The notes under the pieces: generated by a model | The model's database searches: none | Told to the model about the DNA's origin: nothing | The model's input: only the letters and a program-made list of their open reading frames with translations | Part shown: piece after piece, positions 16,893-25,565 of the stretch | Position numbering within the stretch: position 1 is the stretch's first letter | How the letters are laid out: every line of letters begins with the position of its first letter | DNA from: an uncultured Marinobacter sp. | GTDB taxonomy: Bacteria > Pseudomonadota > Gammaproteobacteria > Pseudomonadales > Oleiphilaceae | NCBI GenBank assembly: GCA_913057975.1 | Contig: CAJXOQ010000004.1 | Coordinates: forward strand, 1-55,053 | Length of the DNA stretch: 55,053 bases | Reading direction: 5' to 3' | Program-made: the position numbers and the translations under genes

Positions 16893-16910
16893 AGCGTACA
16901 CATGTTAGCT
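16893..16910. promoter_or_regulatory. Palindromic operator upstream of the AraC-type gene
   Basis: AGCGTACACATGTTAGCT is an imperfect palindrome whose symmetry extends to TCAGC...GCTGA at 16891-16912 (8 of 10 arm positions pair). It lies 50 bp upstream of the minus-strand AraC-type start. It shares 14 of 18 bases with the palindrome at 12367-12384, which suggests one regulator for both. Confidence 0.5.
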
Positions 16911-17049
16911 GAAAATAGCCATATTCGGCTTTAGTCGTAACAAGACATGAGGCAATTCGGTCATTCAAAGCGTCGAGCTATCGGTCTGATTGCCAGTCCC
17001 TTAGTGCCACAAGGGTTGATTGAGGTATAATCACGACACGCGCAATTTA

Positions 17050-17074
17050 ATACCTGACTATTTTACTCTGGTAT
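17050..17074 (+). promoter_or_regulatory. IscR type 1 operator of the suf operon
   Basis: The 25-bp sequence matches 23 of 25 positions of the E. coli type 1 IscR consensus as I remember it: left half ATACCTGACT, a T-rich centre, right half ending TCTGGTAT. It spans a possible -35 (CTGACT, 17054-17059) and abuts a -10 TATACT (17077-17082) at 17-bp spacing, so holo-IscR would repress. An additional TATAAT occurs at 17026-17031. The transcript would have a leader of about 200 nt before sufB, in which I see no other element. iscR itself is not in the window. Confidence 0.82.
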
Positions 17075-17292
17075 TGTATACTCACTCACCAGAAGAAACG
17101 GATATTGCCCTTGATTTTCAACAGGGCCGCACCCAATCCGTCATCCAAAAACCGATTGCAGGGCGTACCCAAGTCTGGGGCGATCACTGCAACGCATGAA
17201 TTTATGACATCCGCCCGGCAGCCCTGAACACGAGACTACCGGCGACACCAGGGGCTGCAAGGCCTGAGATGAGAGAATACGGAGCGACGATC

Positions 17293-18741
17293 ATGGCGAC
17301 CACCGATAAAGAGGTGAACGAGCTGATCAAACGGGAATACGAACACGGTTTCGTGACAGAAATCGAAGCCGACACGTTCGAGCCCGGCCTGAACGAAGAC
17401 GTCATTGCCCGCCTTTCCGCCATTAAGAAAGAGCCGGAATGGATGCTGGAATGGCGCCTGAAGGCCTACCGTCGCTGGCTGGAAATGGACGAGCCGGACT
17501 GGGCACACGTGGGTTACCCGAAAATCGACTACAACTCGATTTCCTATTACTCCGCGCCCAAGCGCAAGGAAGACATGCCCCAGAGCCTCGACGAAGTCGA
17601 CCCTGAGCTGCTCAAGACCTACGAGAAACTGGGCATTCCCCTGCACGAGCGTGAAAAGCTTGCCGGCGTGGCTGTTGACGCCGTGTTTGACTCCGTTTCC
17701 GTGGCAACCACCTTCAAGGAGCCGCTGGCCAAGGCTGGCGTAATCTTCTGCTCCATTTCGGAGGCCATCCAGGACTACCCGGAACTGGTGAAAAAGTATC
17801 TGGGTTCTGTGGTTCCTGCAGGCGACAACTTTTTCGCGGGCCTGAACTCCGCCGTGTTTTCAGACGGCACGTTCGTGTACGTACCCAAGGGTGTTCGTTG
17901 CCCCATGGAACTGTCCACTTACTTCCGCATTAACGCGGCCAATACCGGTCAGTTTGAGCGCACCCTGATCATCGCCGAGGACAGCAGCTACGTCAGTTAT
18001 CTGGAAGGCTGCACCGCGCCGATGCGCGACGAAAACCAGCTTCACGCTGCCGTCGTTGAACTAGTGGCCCTGGACGATGCACAGATCAAATATTCCACGG
18101 TGCAGAACTGGTACCCAGGCGATGAGAATGGTAAAGGCGGCATCTTCAACTTCGTCACCAAGCGTGGCGCCGCTATTGGCAAGAACTCCAAGATTTCCTG
18201 GACCCAGGTCGAAACCGGTTCTGCGGTGACCTGGAAGTATCCGAGTTGCGTGCTGCGTGGTGACAACAGCGTGGGCGAATTCTACTCGGTGGCACTGACC
18301 AACAATTACCAGCAGGCGGATACCGGTACCAAGATGATTCATCTGGGCAAGAACACGTCCAGCACCATCATCTCCAAGGGCATTTCCGCCGGCAAGAGCT
18401 CCAACGCCTATCGCGGGCTGGTGAAGTTCGGCCCGGGTGCGGAAGGTGCGCGTAACTACACCCAGTGTGATTCGCTGCTGATCGGCGACCGCTGCGGCGC
18501 CCACACTTTTCCGTACATCGAGAGCAAGAACAAGTCGGCTATCGTTGAACACGAGGCAACCACCTCCAAAGTCAGCGACGAGCAGATGTTCCTTTGCCGC
18601 CAGCGTGGTATCGACCCGGAGCAGGCGGTTTCCATGATTGTGAACGGCTTCTGTAAAGAGGTGTTCAAGGAGCTGCCGATGGAGTTTGCCGTGGAAGCTG
18701 GCAAGTTGCTTGAAGTCAGCCTTGAAGGGTCCGTTGGTTAA
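17293..18741 (+). CDS. sufB: Fe-S cluster assembly scaffold protein SufB
   Basis: A 482-residue SufB, the core of the SufBCD scaffold on which Fe-S clusters form. Typical segments are [49 protein letters not shown], and [15 protein letters not shown] near the C-terminus. The start at 17293 ([11 protein letters not shown]) is preferred to an in-frame ATG at 17269 because it has GGAG upstream and the family N-terminus. It is the first gene of sufBCDSATE, behind an IscR operator. Confidence 0.97.
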   Translation: MATTDKEVNELIKREYEHGFVTEIEADTFEPGLNEDVIARLSAIKKEPEWMLEWRLKAYRRWLEMDEPDWAHVGYPKIDYNSISYYSAPKRKEDMPQSLDEVDPELLKTYEKLGIPLHEREKLAGVAVDAVFDSVSVATTFKEPLAKAGVIFCSISEAIQDYPELVKKYLGSVVPAGDNFFAGLNSAVFSDGTFVYVPKGVRCPMELSTYFRINAANTGQFERTLIIAEDSSYVSYLEGCTAPMRDENQLHAAVVELVALDDAQIKYSTVQNWYPGDENGKGGIFNFVTKRGAAIGKNSKISWTQVETGSAVTWKYPSCVLRGDNSVGEFYSVALTNNYQQADTGTKMIHLGKNTSSTIISKGISAGKSSNAYRGLVKFGPGAEGARNYTQCDSLLIGDRCGAHTFPYIESKNKSAIVEHEATTSKVSDEQMFLCRQRGIDPEQAVSMIVNGFCKEVFKELPMEFAVEAGKLLEVSLEGSVG

Positions 18742-18801
18742 CCCCAGGCTCATATACAAATTTTCAGATACCAGTTTTCAGATTATAGAGAGACGCCAGA
18801 A

Positions 18802-19575
18802 ATGCTAAGCATCAAGAACCTGCACGCATCCGTTGAGGGTGAAGAGATCCTCAAGGGCATCAACCTGGAGATCAAGGCCGGGGAAGTTCACGCCATCATG
18901 GGCCCGAACGGCTCAGGCAAGAGTACCCTGTCCCAGGTGCTGGCGGGCAATGAGACGTTTGCGGTAACCCAGGGCGAAATCAGCCTGAACGGCGAGAACC
19001 TGCTAGACCTTGAAACCGAAGAGCGGGCTCGTGAAGGTATTTTCCTGGCATTCCAGTATCCGGTGGAGATTCCCGGCGTCAGCAACCTGCAGTTCCTGCG
19101 CACCGCCGTCAACGCCATGCGCACACACCGTGGCGAGCCGGAAATGAACGCCGCGGAGTTCATGAAGCTGGCCAAAGAGGTTTCCAAACAGGTGGATCTG
19201 GACCCGGCGTTCCTCAAGCGCGGTGTCAACGAAGGCTTCTCCGGTGGCGAGAAGAAGCGCAATGAGATTCTTCAGGCGCTGTTGCTGCAGCCAAAGCTGG
19301 CCATTCTGGATGAGACAGACTCAGGGCTCGACATTGATGCCCTGCAGGTGGTTTCCAAGGGCGTAAACGCCCTGCGCGCCGAAGACCGTGCAATTCTGAT
19401 GGTGACTCACTACCAGCGCCTGCTGAACCACATTGTGCCAGACCATGTTCACGTACTGGCCGGTGGCAGGATCGTCAAATCCGGGGGTCGAGAGCTGGCC
19501 CTCGAGCTCGAAGAGCGTGGCTACGGCTGGCTCGGCGTGAAAGACGAAGAAGCCACCCCCAGTGCAGCCAGCTAA
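18802..19575 (+). CDS. sufC: SUF ATPase SufC
   Basis: A 257-residue ABC-type ATPase of the SufBCD complex. Walker A is GPNGSGKSTL, the signature is FSGGEKKRNEIL, and Walker B/D-loop is AILDETDSGLDIDAL. It is soluble, and ATP hydrolysis drives the conformational change that exposes SufB-SufD cluster ligands. It follows sufB by 60 bp with AGAGAG upstream and precedes sufD by 12 bp. Confidence 0.97.
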   Translation: MLSIKNLHASVEGEEILKGINLEIKAGEVHAIMGPNGSGKSTLSQVLAGNETFAVTQGEISLNGENLLDLETEERAREGIFLAFQYPVEIPGVSNLQFLRTAVNAMRTHRGEPEMNAAEFMKLAKEVSKQVDLDPAFLKRGVNEGFSGGEKKRNEILQALLLQPKLAILDETDSGLDIDALQVVSKGVNALRAEDRAILMVTHYQRLLNHIVPDHVHVLAGGRIVKSGGRELALELEERGYGWLGVKDEEATPSAAS

Positions 19576-19587
19576 GGAGGCCGTGGA

Positions 19588-20874
19588 ATGAAACCAGCAC
19601 CAACCATTTCCAGCGCCTTCCTCGAGCCGGGCGGGCATTCGCTGCCCGAGCCGTTGCTTGAGCTGCGCAAACAACGGGGTACGGCACTGGTGGATATGCC
19701 ATTGCCCACCCGCAAAACCGAAAACTGGAAATACTCCAGCCGGCACCTGAAGCTGACCGACGAACTGGCCAACACCCTGCCCGCGACCGGCAAGGATGGC
19801 TATAGCTTGTCGATTCCAGGTTATCGCGTGGTGTTCCATAACGGCGTGATGATTCCAGAAGCCTCGGACTTTCCGGACCTGGACGGCATCCGCATTCAAC
19901 GTTTCGCCGATCTGGACGATGACGAGGCCGCGGGCCTGGCCGAGCGCCTGGACAACACACTGGACACCCGTGCCGTACAGATGGCGCGACTGAACTCCGC
20001 CCGCTTTGAAGACGGCCTGTACATCCAGTTGGACAAGGAAGCGGTTCTTGATCAGCCCCTGTTCATCGTGCACGAAGTGACCGGCACGGCTTCAGGCTCG
20101 GCGTACCCGCGTATTTATGTGGATGCGGCACGTCACAGTCAGATTACGGTGGTAGAGGAATACCTCTCCAGCGGTGAGGAGCCGGTCATGGTGGATACCG
20201 TCACCGAGTTTGTATTGGCAGACGGGGCCCAGGTCACGAATGTGCGGCTGGTCATGGAAGGCGAAAATGTACAGCACATCGGGGCTACCGGTGTTCGCCA
20301 GGCCGCCAACTCCCGTTTCGAGAGTCACTGCGTGGGCTTCGGTGGGCCACTGCGTCGCCATGACCTGCAGGTTCGGCTGGAAGGCGAAGGCGGTGAGTGC
20401 AAGCTGAACGGCGTGGTTGTCGCCCAGGGCAAGCAGCACTACGACAACCATACCTCTATTGAACACGTGGCCGCCCACTGCGACAGCGAAGAAACCTATC
20501 GCAACATCGCTGCGGACGAATCCCACGCCGTGTTCAATGGCCGCATCCATATCCATGAGGATGCCCAGAAGTCCAACGCGAACATGAACAACAAGAACCT
20601 GTTGCTCTCCACCGGTGCTGAGATCGATACCAAGCCCGAGCTGGAGATTTACGCGGACGACGTCAAATGTGCCCATGGTGCCACCATCGGCCAGCTTGAC
20701 AGGATTTCCCTGTTCTACCTGGTATCCCGCGGCATCGGGCGTCGCGAGGCCAATACCCTTTTGACAATGGCCTTCATTAACGAACTTGTTGAACAGATTC
20801 CGGTTCAGGCGGTCAAAGACGCTGCCCAGCTCCGGCTGAATGAATTTTTCGATCAGACGTTTCAGGAGGCCTGA
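19588..20874 (+). CDS. sufD: Fe-S cluster assembly protein SufD
   Basis: A 428-residue SufB paralogue that pairs with SufB in the scaffold and is needed for iron entry. Family features are LPTRKTENWKYSS near the N-terminus, a beta-helix core, and DDVKCAHGATIGQLDRISLFYLVSRGIGRREA at the C-terminus (with the conserved His after Cys-Ala). AAGGAGG precedes the start. It lies between sufC and sufS in a tight operon. Confidence 0.96.
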   Translation: MKPAPTISSAFLEPGGHSLPEPLLELRKQRGTALVDMPLPTRKTENWKYSSRHLKLTDELANTLPATGKDGYSLSIPGYRVVFHNGVMIPEASDFPDLDGIRIQRFADLDDDEAAGLAERLDNTLDTRAVQMARLNSARFEDGLYIQLDKEAVLDQPLFIVHEVTGTASGSAYPRIYVDAARHSQITVVEEYLSSGEEPVMVDTVTEFVLADGAQVTNVRLVMEGENVQHIGATGVRQAANSRFESHCVGFGGPLRRHDLQVRLEGEGGECKLNGVVVAQGKQHYDNHTSIEHVAAHCDSEETYRNIAADESHAVFNGRIHIHEDAQKSNANMNNKNLLLSTGAEIDTKPELEIYADDVKCAHGATIGQLDRISLFYLVSRGIGRREANTLLTMAFINELVEQIPVQAVKDAAQLRLNEFFDQTFQEA

Positions 20875-20880
20875 CCGGTT

Positions 20881-22134
20881 ATGACAGACCTTTCCATGGC
20901 CAAAAAGGCGGGCACTGCGGCGTTCGACGTCGAGGCGATCCGCCGGGACTTTCCGATTCTTGATCAGCAGATCAACGGCAAGCCCCTCGTGTATCTGGAC
21001 AACGGCGCTTCGTCACAGAAGCCCATCGCCGTGCTGGACGCCATGGATCGCTATTACCGGGAAATGCATTCCAACGTCCATCGGGGCGCCCACACGCTTG
21101 GCGACCGCGCCACCAGCGCCTTCGAGGGCGCCCGGGAGAAGGTTCGCGCGTTCCTGAACGCTGGCAGCACCCGCGAGATTATCTGGACCCGTGGCACCAC
21201 CGAGGCCATCAACGTGGTGGCCAATGGCCTGGCCGGCCGCCTCAAGCCTGGTGACGAAATTCTCGTCAGCCATATGGAACATCACGCCAACATCGTGCCC
21301 TGGCAGATGGTGGCCGAGCGCACGGGCGCGAAGGTGGTTCCCATCCAGATCACTCCACAGGGTGAATTGGATCTGGACTCGTTCAACAGCTTGCTGGGCG
21401 AGCGCACCCGGGTACTGGCACTGACGCATGTGTCCAACGTCCTGGGCACCGTGAACCCGATTGCACCGTTGATTGAGCAGGCCAAGGCTCACGGCGTGAT
21501 CACCGTTATCGATGGTGCCCAGGCGGTGCCGCACTTCCAGCCGGACGTACAGGCGCTGGGCTGTGATTTCTACGTGTTCTCATCCCACAAATTGTTCGGA
21601 CCAACCGGCGTTGGCGTACTGTACGGCAAGGCCCAGTTGCTGGAAGAGATGCCTCCTTTCCAGGGGGGCGGTGAGATGATCGAGCGGGTGTCGTTCGAGC
21701 GCACCACCTGGAACGTGCTGCCTTACAAGTTTGAGGCCGGCACACCACCGGTTGCTGAGGCCGTTGGCCTGGGCGCAGCCATTGATTATCTGGGCGACCT
21801 CGATCGCAATGGCATGGAAGCGGCGGAAAACGCGCTTCTCACCCGCGCCAACGAACTCGTCGAGTCAGTCCCGGGCATGGAAATCATCGGTACGGCCAGC
21901 CAAAAGGTGCCAGTCATGTCCTTTAAAATCGCCGGCCTGCACCCCAGTGATATAGGAACACTGCTGGATCAGCAGGGCATTGCGATCCGCACTGGCCACC
22001 ACTGCGCCATGCCGTTGATGGACTTTTACGGGGTTCCCGGTACAGCCCGGGCATCCTTTGCGTTTTACAATACGCTGGAGGAAGTGGAACAGTTATTCAC
22101 TGCCCTGCAGAAAATCCAGCGTCTGTTTGCCTGA
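20881..22134 (+). CDS. sufS: Cysteine desulfurase SufS
   Basis: A 417-residue group II cysteine desulfurase, PLP-dependent, producing persulfide sulfur from cysteine and passing it to SufE. The PLP lysine is in FSSHKLFGPTGVGVLYG; the persulfide Cys is in RTGHHCAMPLMDFYGV. GASSQKP and the SHMEHHANIVPWQ segment are typical. It starts 6 bp after sufD. Confidence 0.97.
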   Translation: MTDLSMAKKAGTAAFDVEAIRRDFPILDQQINGKPLVYLDNGASSQKPIAVLDAMDRYYREMHSNVHRGAHTLGDRATSAFEGAREKVRAFLNAGSTREIIWTRGTTEAINVVANGLAGRLKPGDEILVSHMEHHANIVPWQMVAERTGAKVVPIQITPQGELDLDSFNSLLGERTRVLALTHVSNVLGTVNPIAPLIEQAKAHGVITVIDGAQAVPHFQPDVQALGCDFYVFSSHKLFGPTGVGVLYGKAQLLEEMPPFQGGGEMIERVSFERTTWNVLPYKFEAGTPPVAEAVGLGAAIDYLGDLDRNGMEAAENALLTRANELVESVPGMEIIGTASQKVPVMSFKIAGLHPSDIGTLLDQQGIAIRTGHHCAMPLMDFYGVPGTARASFAFYNTLEEVEQLFTALQKIQRLFA

Positions 22135-22147
22135 TGGAGGTGGAAAT

Positions 22148-22501
22148 ATGACAGCCGAAGTCTTCACACCAACCGTGGCGGTCACCATGACCCCGACAGC
22201 GGTAAAACACGTTCGCAAACAACTGGACAAGAAGCCTGAGGCGAAAGGTATTCGCCTGGCCATCAAGAAAAGCGGCTGTTCCGGCTTCAAGTATGAAACC
22301 CAGTGGGTGGAAGAAGCCGCGTCGGACGACAAGGTGTTTCACATTGATGGCGTGGACGTATACGTGAAGGAAGAGCATCTGCCTCTGGTGAACGGCATTG
22401 AAATTGATTTCGTGACTGAAGGGGTTAACTCCCTGTTCCAGTTCCGGAATCCGAACGCGACGGCAGAGTGCGGTTGTGGCGAGAGCTTTACAGTCGCCTG
22501 A
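22148..22501 (+). CDS. sufA: A-type Fe-S carrier protein (SufA/HesB/IscA family)
   Basis: A 117-residue carrier with the three conserved cysteines of the family: KKSGCSGFKYE and the C-terminal ECGCGESF. It should receive clusters from SufBCD and hand them to apoproteins. The start at 22148 has GGAGGTGG directly upstream; upstream in-frame starts within sufS are rejected. It lies between sufS and sufT. Confidence 0.93.
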   Translation: MTAEVFTPTVAVTMTPTAVKHVRKQLDKKPEAKGIRLAIKKSGCSGFKYETQWVEEAASDDKVFHIDGVDVYVKEEHLPLVNGIEIDFVTEGVNSLFQFRNPNATAECGCGESFTVA

Positions 22502-22541
22502 ACCCGACAAACCAGATAGAGAATACGAGGCCCATTAAGGC

Positions 22542-23084
22542 ATGCAAGAACGGGAAGTGGTCCTGACCAAACGCGAAGTAGAGGCACGCCTGGTGCCCGC
22601 CGGAACCGAAATCATGATTCCGTCGGACACCTTCGTCACCATCACACAGTCACTCGGTGGTAGCTTCACCGTGGCGGTGAACGGCAACCTCGCTCGTATT
22701 GAAGGCCACAATGCCGATGCCCTGGGCAAGAAGCCCCTTGAAAGCAGCTTCGACACCCCCGAAGACGGTACAGTGAACGAAAACCAGGTGTGGGAAGCGA
22801 TGCGCAACTGCTACGACCCGGAAATTCCGGTCAACGTGGTGGAACTGGGGCTGATCTACGAGTGTGAAATACAGAATGGCACGGAAGACGGCAACCATGT
22901 GTACGTCAAGATGACACTGACGGCCGCCGGCTGCGGCATGGGCCCGGTGATCACTGAAGACGTCAAGACCAAGCTCGAGCATGTACCCAATGTGGACAAG
23001 GTGACCGTCGAACTGACCTTCGATCCGCCCTGGAACAATGACATGCTCACCGACGAAGCCAAGCTTGAACTGGGGATGCTGTGA
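22542..23084 (+). CDS. sufT: Fe-S assembly-associated protein SufT
   Basis: A 180-residue protein with a C-terminal MIP18/DUF59 domain (EAMRNCYDPEIPVNVVELGLIYE, then TLTAAGCGMGPVITEDVKTKLE). The N-terminal extension is typical of SufT in SUF operons of proteobacteria. SufT assists Fe-S protein maturation under high demand. The stop overlaps the sufE start (ATGA). Confidence 0.92.
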   Translation: MQEREVVLTKREVEARLVPAGTEIMIPSDTFVTITQSLGGSFTVAVNGNLARIEGHNADALGKKPLESSFDTPEDGTVNENQVWEAMRNCYDPEIPVNVVELGLIYECEIQNGTEDGNHVYVKMTLTAAGCGMGPVITEDVKTKLEHVPNVDKVTVELTFDPPWNNDMLTDEAKLELGML

Positions 23085-23545
23085 TGACTGCCGCTGAACA
23101 GGAATTTTTGAACAACCCGCTCGGGAAAGATACCACCCTCGAAGACGTCCTGGATGGCTTTGAATTTCTGGACGACTGGGAAGAGCGTTACGCGTTCATT
23201 ATCGACCTTGGCAAGCAGCTACCGGCATTCCCGGACGACGAGCGCAGGGAAGAGAATTACGTCCACGGCTGCCAGAGCCAGGTGTGGCTGATCCATCATT
23301 ACGATGAGCAAAGTGGCAAGCTGTACCTGCTGATTGACTCCGACGCCATCATCGTTCGCGGTCTTGCCGCCATTATCCTGGTGGCGCTGAATGGCAAGTC
23401 CCCCAGGGACCTGCTGGCTACGGACATCGACGAACTGTTCGAACAACTGGATCTGTTCCGCCACATCTCGCCCACACGGGGCAACGGCCTGAGGGCCATG
23501 GTTGGCAAGATCCGGGACGTGGCGGCGGAAACCGCCGCAGCCTGA
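23084..23545 (+). CDS. sufE: Sulfur acceptor SufE
   Basis: A 153-residue SufE that takes persulfide sulfur from SufS and stimulates it. The acceptor Cys is in ENYVHGCQSQVWL. It is the last gene of sufBCDSATE, overlaps the sufT stop by one base, and converges on flgT across 11 bp with no obvious terminator. A GTG at 23081 is an alternative start. Confidence 0.95.
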   Translation: MTAAEQEFLNNPLGKDTTLEDVLDGFEFLDDWEERYAFIIDLGKQLPAFPDDERREENYVHGCQSQVWLIHHYDEQSGKLYLLIDSDAIIVRGLAAIILVALNGKSPRDLLATDIDELFEQLDLFRHISPTRGNGLRAMVGKIRDVAAETAAA

Positions 23546-23556
23546 TTGACCAGTCC

Positions 23557-24753
23557 CTACCAGACGATGGCCACGTCATCCCGCTGTATATTGATCAGCC
23601 CGCCAAAGACAGGAATGCTGCCGTTACTGAAATCCGGGTGAACGTTGTTCACTGTCATGGTGGCGCGGCTGTCCACCAGTTCCGGGGTCGCCCCGGGTGA
23701 ATCGAAGAAGCTGGCACTGCGATAGAGCTTCAGCTCATCTCCCGGGCGCAGCCCGGCCGTCGCCCCCGAATCCAATGTCACCTTGTCTCCGTCCACTCGC
23801 GTGACTCGCGTTATAAATGGCTGGCACGCCAGGGCCCTGGTCACAGCGGAGGCCATGTCATCCATCAGTCCGCCCACGGCCTTACCGTAGCTGGTTTCCT
23901 GGAAGCCGGCTGAGCCGAATCCGTCGGAGGCACCGGGACCAGCATCCCAGCGCGCTTCGGTGGCAAAACGCTCCTGATAGACAGGCGCCCCGCTGAAGCC
24001 GTCGTAAACCATCATGTCCACCACAAACCGCCGGTTCTGGTTTACCGCACCAATACCCCGTTGCAGGCGGTCGATAACAGAACTTCCCCAGGCGTCCGGG
24101 TCAGACACGCCAACATCACGGATCACACCGGTAACCACAAACTGCACCCCAAGCTCGCGAGCGACCTGAATCACGTTGCTCAATCGATTGTTGAATTTCT
24201 GATGCGTCGGAGCATTAAGCAGGTCATCAAACAGGCGCTGGGTGGTTGCGCCGAAGACCTGGAGATTGCCGCCGCGCCGGAGATCCGCCTGCAGCAATTG
24301 CGGCAAGACTTCGCCGGCATCCCCTATGCGCCCTATCCGGGCCTGATCCGGATACACCATGGGGAAGCCTGTCACGGCCACGCGTTTTCTCAACTCCGCG
24401 GCATCGCCGGCCTGGCACTGGCCGCTGGCCGACATATCGGCACGAACCGTGACACGTAACAGATTCCCCCGCCGGTACTCGTCCACCACTTCAACGGACG
24501 TTGCCCGCGCCGACGAAGCTACCTGCAGGCGGGATTCCGTCACCACACCGTTTTCCATGGTGTCGCGGCTACTGATCCTGGCTTCGTACTGCAGGGAAAC
24601 ATCCCTTAACGCCGCCTTCTTCGCTTCCTGCCGTGCGCTGTCGACATCATCGTTATAGATGGTGGCGTGGCCGACGCCCTCCAGCACCTCTGCCTGGGCA
24701 CCGCCACACGCAAACACCAACAGCGCTGTGACAACGGAAATAGCCAATTTCAT
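23557..24753 (-). CDS. flgT: FlgT-like flagellar assembly protein
   Basis: A 398-residue secreted protein with a signal peptide ending in GGAQA. Its N-terminal part (EVLEGVGHATIYNDDVDSARQEAKKAALRDVSLQYEARISS) has the pattern of FlgT, a component of the H-ring around the polar flagellar basal body of Vibrio-type flagella. A middle domain and a C-terminal beta domain (TLDSGATAGLRPGDELKLYR) follow. It lies 14 bp downstream of a lipoprotein of the FlgP/LPP20 type, which supports the call. Confidence 0.82.
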   Translation of the reverse strand: MKLAISVVTALLVFACGGAQAEVLEGVGHATIYNDDVDSARQEAKKAALRDVSLQYEARISSRDTMENGVVTESRLQVASSARATSVEVVDEYRRGNLLRVTVRADMSASGQCQAGDAAELRKRVAVTGFPMVYPDQARIGRIGDAGEVLPQLLQADLRRGGNLQVFGATTQRLFDDLLNAPTHQKFNNRLSNVIQVARELGVQFVVTGVIRDVGVSDPDAWGSSVIDRLQRGIGAVNQNRRFVVDMMVYDGFSGAPVYQERFATEARWDAGPGASDGFGSAGFQETSYGKAVGGLMDDMASAVTRALACQPFITRVTRVDGDKVTLDSGATAGLRPGDELKLYRSASFFDSPGATPELVDSRATMTVNNVHPDFSNGSIPVFGGLINIQRDDVAIVW

Positions 24754-24767
24754 GGGAAATCGTTCCC

Positions 24768-25310
24768 TTATTCGAGGTAGTAGAGGGAATCAACGCCCCG
24801 GCTCTGGAAATCTCCGGTGCTGTCATTGCCTCTGGGCATAGGGATTGGACACAGGTCCTGCACTTCCCGATCGGTTACGCGGGAAACACAGGCACGGAAC
24901 CTGGGCTCCAGCTTGAGCTCCATAACGGTTTCCACAACTCCGTCACTGTGTTCATTCACGGCAACCATCTTGGCACCACGGATGTAGCTATCAACGTAGG
25001 TGCGGAACATATCGTTCTGCAATACGAAATCGTTCACCGTTGAGCTGCCGTAGATCACGGTCCCATAGACCCGTTCCGCCAGATTGCGATAGGCATCCAA
25101 CTGGGACGCACGCCGGGCAAGCAGGCGCTTGCGCGTGTTCAGGCGATCTTTCGACACTTCCTCATAGGTCCCGAAGCCGCTAACCCGCACGGTAATCGGG
25201 TCCAGTTCGGTCTGCTGCCGGTCGGCACCGGCGTTCCGGTGCTGGCCAACGGGGGCGCAGCCGATCATTGTTAGCACCAGCGCAGGTATCAGTATCCGCC
25301 GCAGGGTCAT
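24768..25310 (-). CDS. flgP: FlgP-like outer-membrane lipoprotein (LPP20 family)
   Basis: A 180-residue lipoprotein with signal peptide and lipobox (LTMIGC, Cys about residue 18). The body has the LPP20-type region TRKRLLARRASQLDAYRNLAERVYG and the segment VETVMELKLEPRF. FlgP lipoproteins form an outer-membrane basal disc with FlgT partners in polar flagella. The start at 25310 has GGAG ten bases upstream; an upstream in-frame ATG at 25397 lacks a signal peptide. Probably first gene of a flgP-flgT operon. Confidence 0.78.
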   Translation of the reverse strand: MTLRRILIPALVLTMIGCAPVGQHRNAGADRQQTELDPITVRVSGFGTYEEVSKDRLNTRKRLLARRASQLDAYRNLAERVYGTVIYGSSTVNDFVLQNDMFRTYVDSYIRGAKMVAVNEHSDGVVETVMELKLEPRFRACVSRVTDREVQDLCPIPMPRGNDSTGDFQSRGVDSLYYLE

Positions 25311-25565
25311 GTTGGTTCTCCGCAAAAAACATCTGTTCACTGCCCTTATGAAAAATTCACGCCAACCTTTGTAACCGACTGAATTCCATAATTTCATTTC
25401 TCACACTGCCCGCCACACAGAATCCATGCGGCAAAAAACTACCGCTATTTACAGTAGAAAAACAAACCGTTACCGCATCACCGGTGAGTCACGGCAGCAA
25501 CTGGATTAACCTGAACTGCATGTCACCTTTAACTTAGCAGCATCATCGCTTCATCAGGACACATC

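Noticed and set aside
25311..25440. Sigma-54 promoter upstream of flgP
   Set aside because: TTGGCG is present, but the -12 GC at correct spacing is missing.
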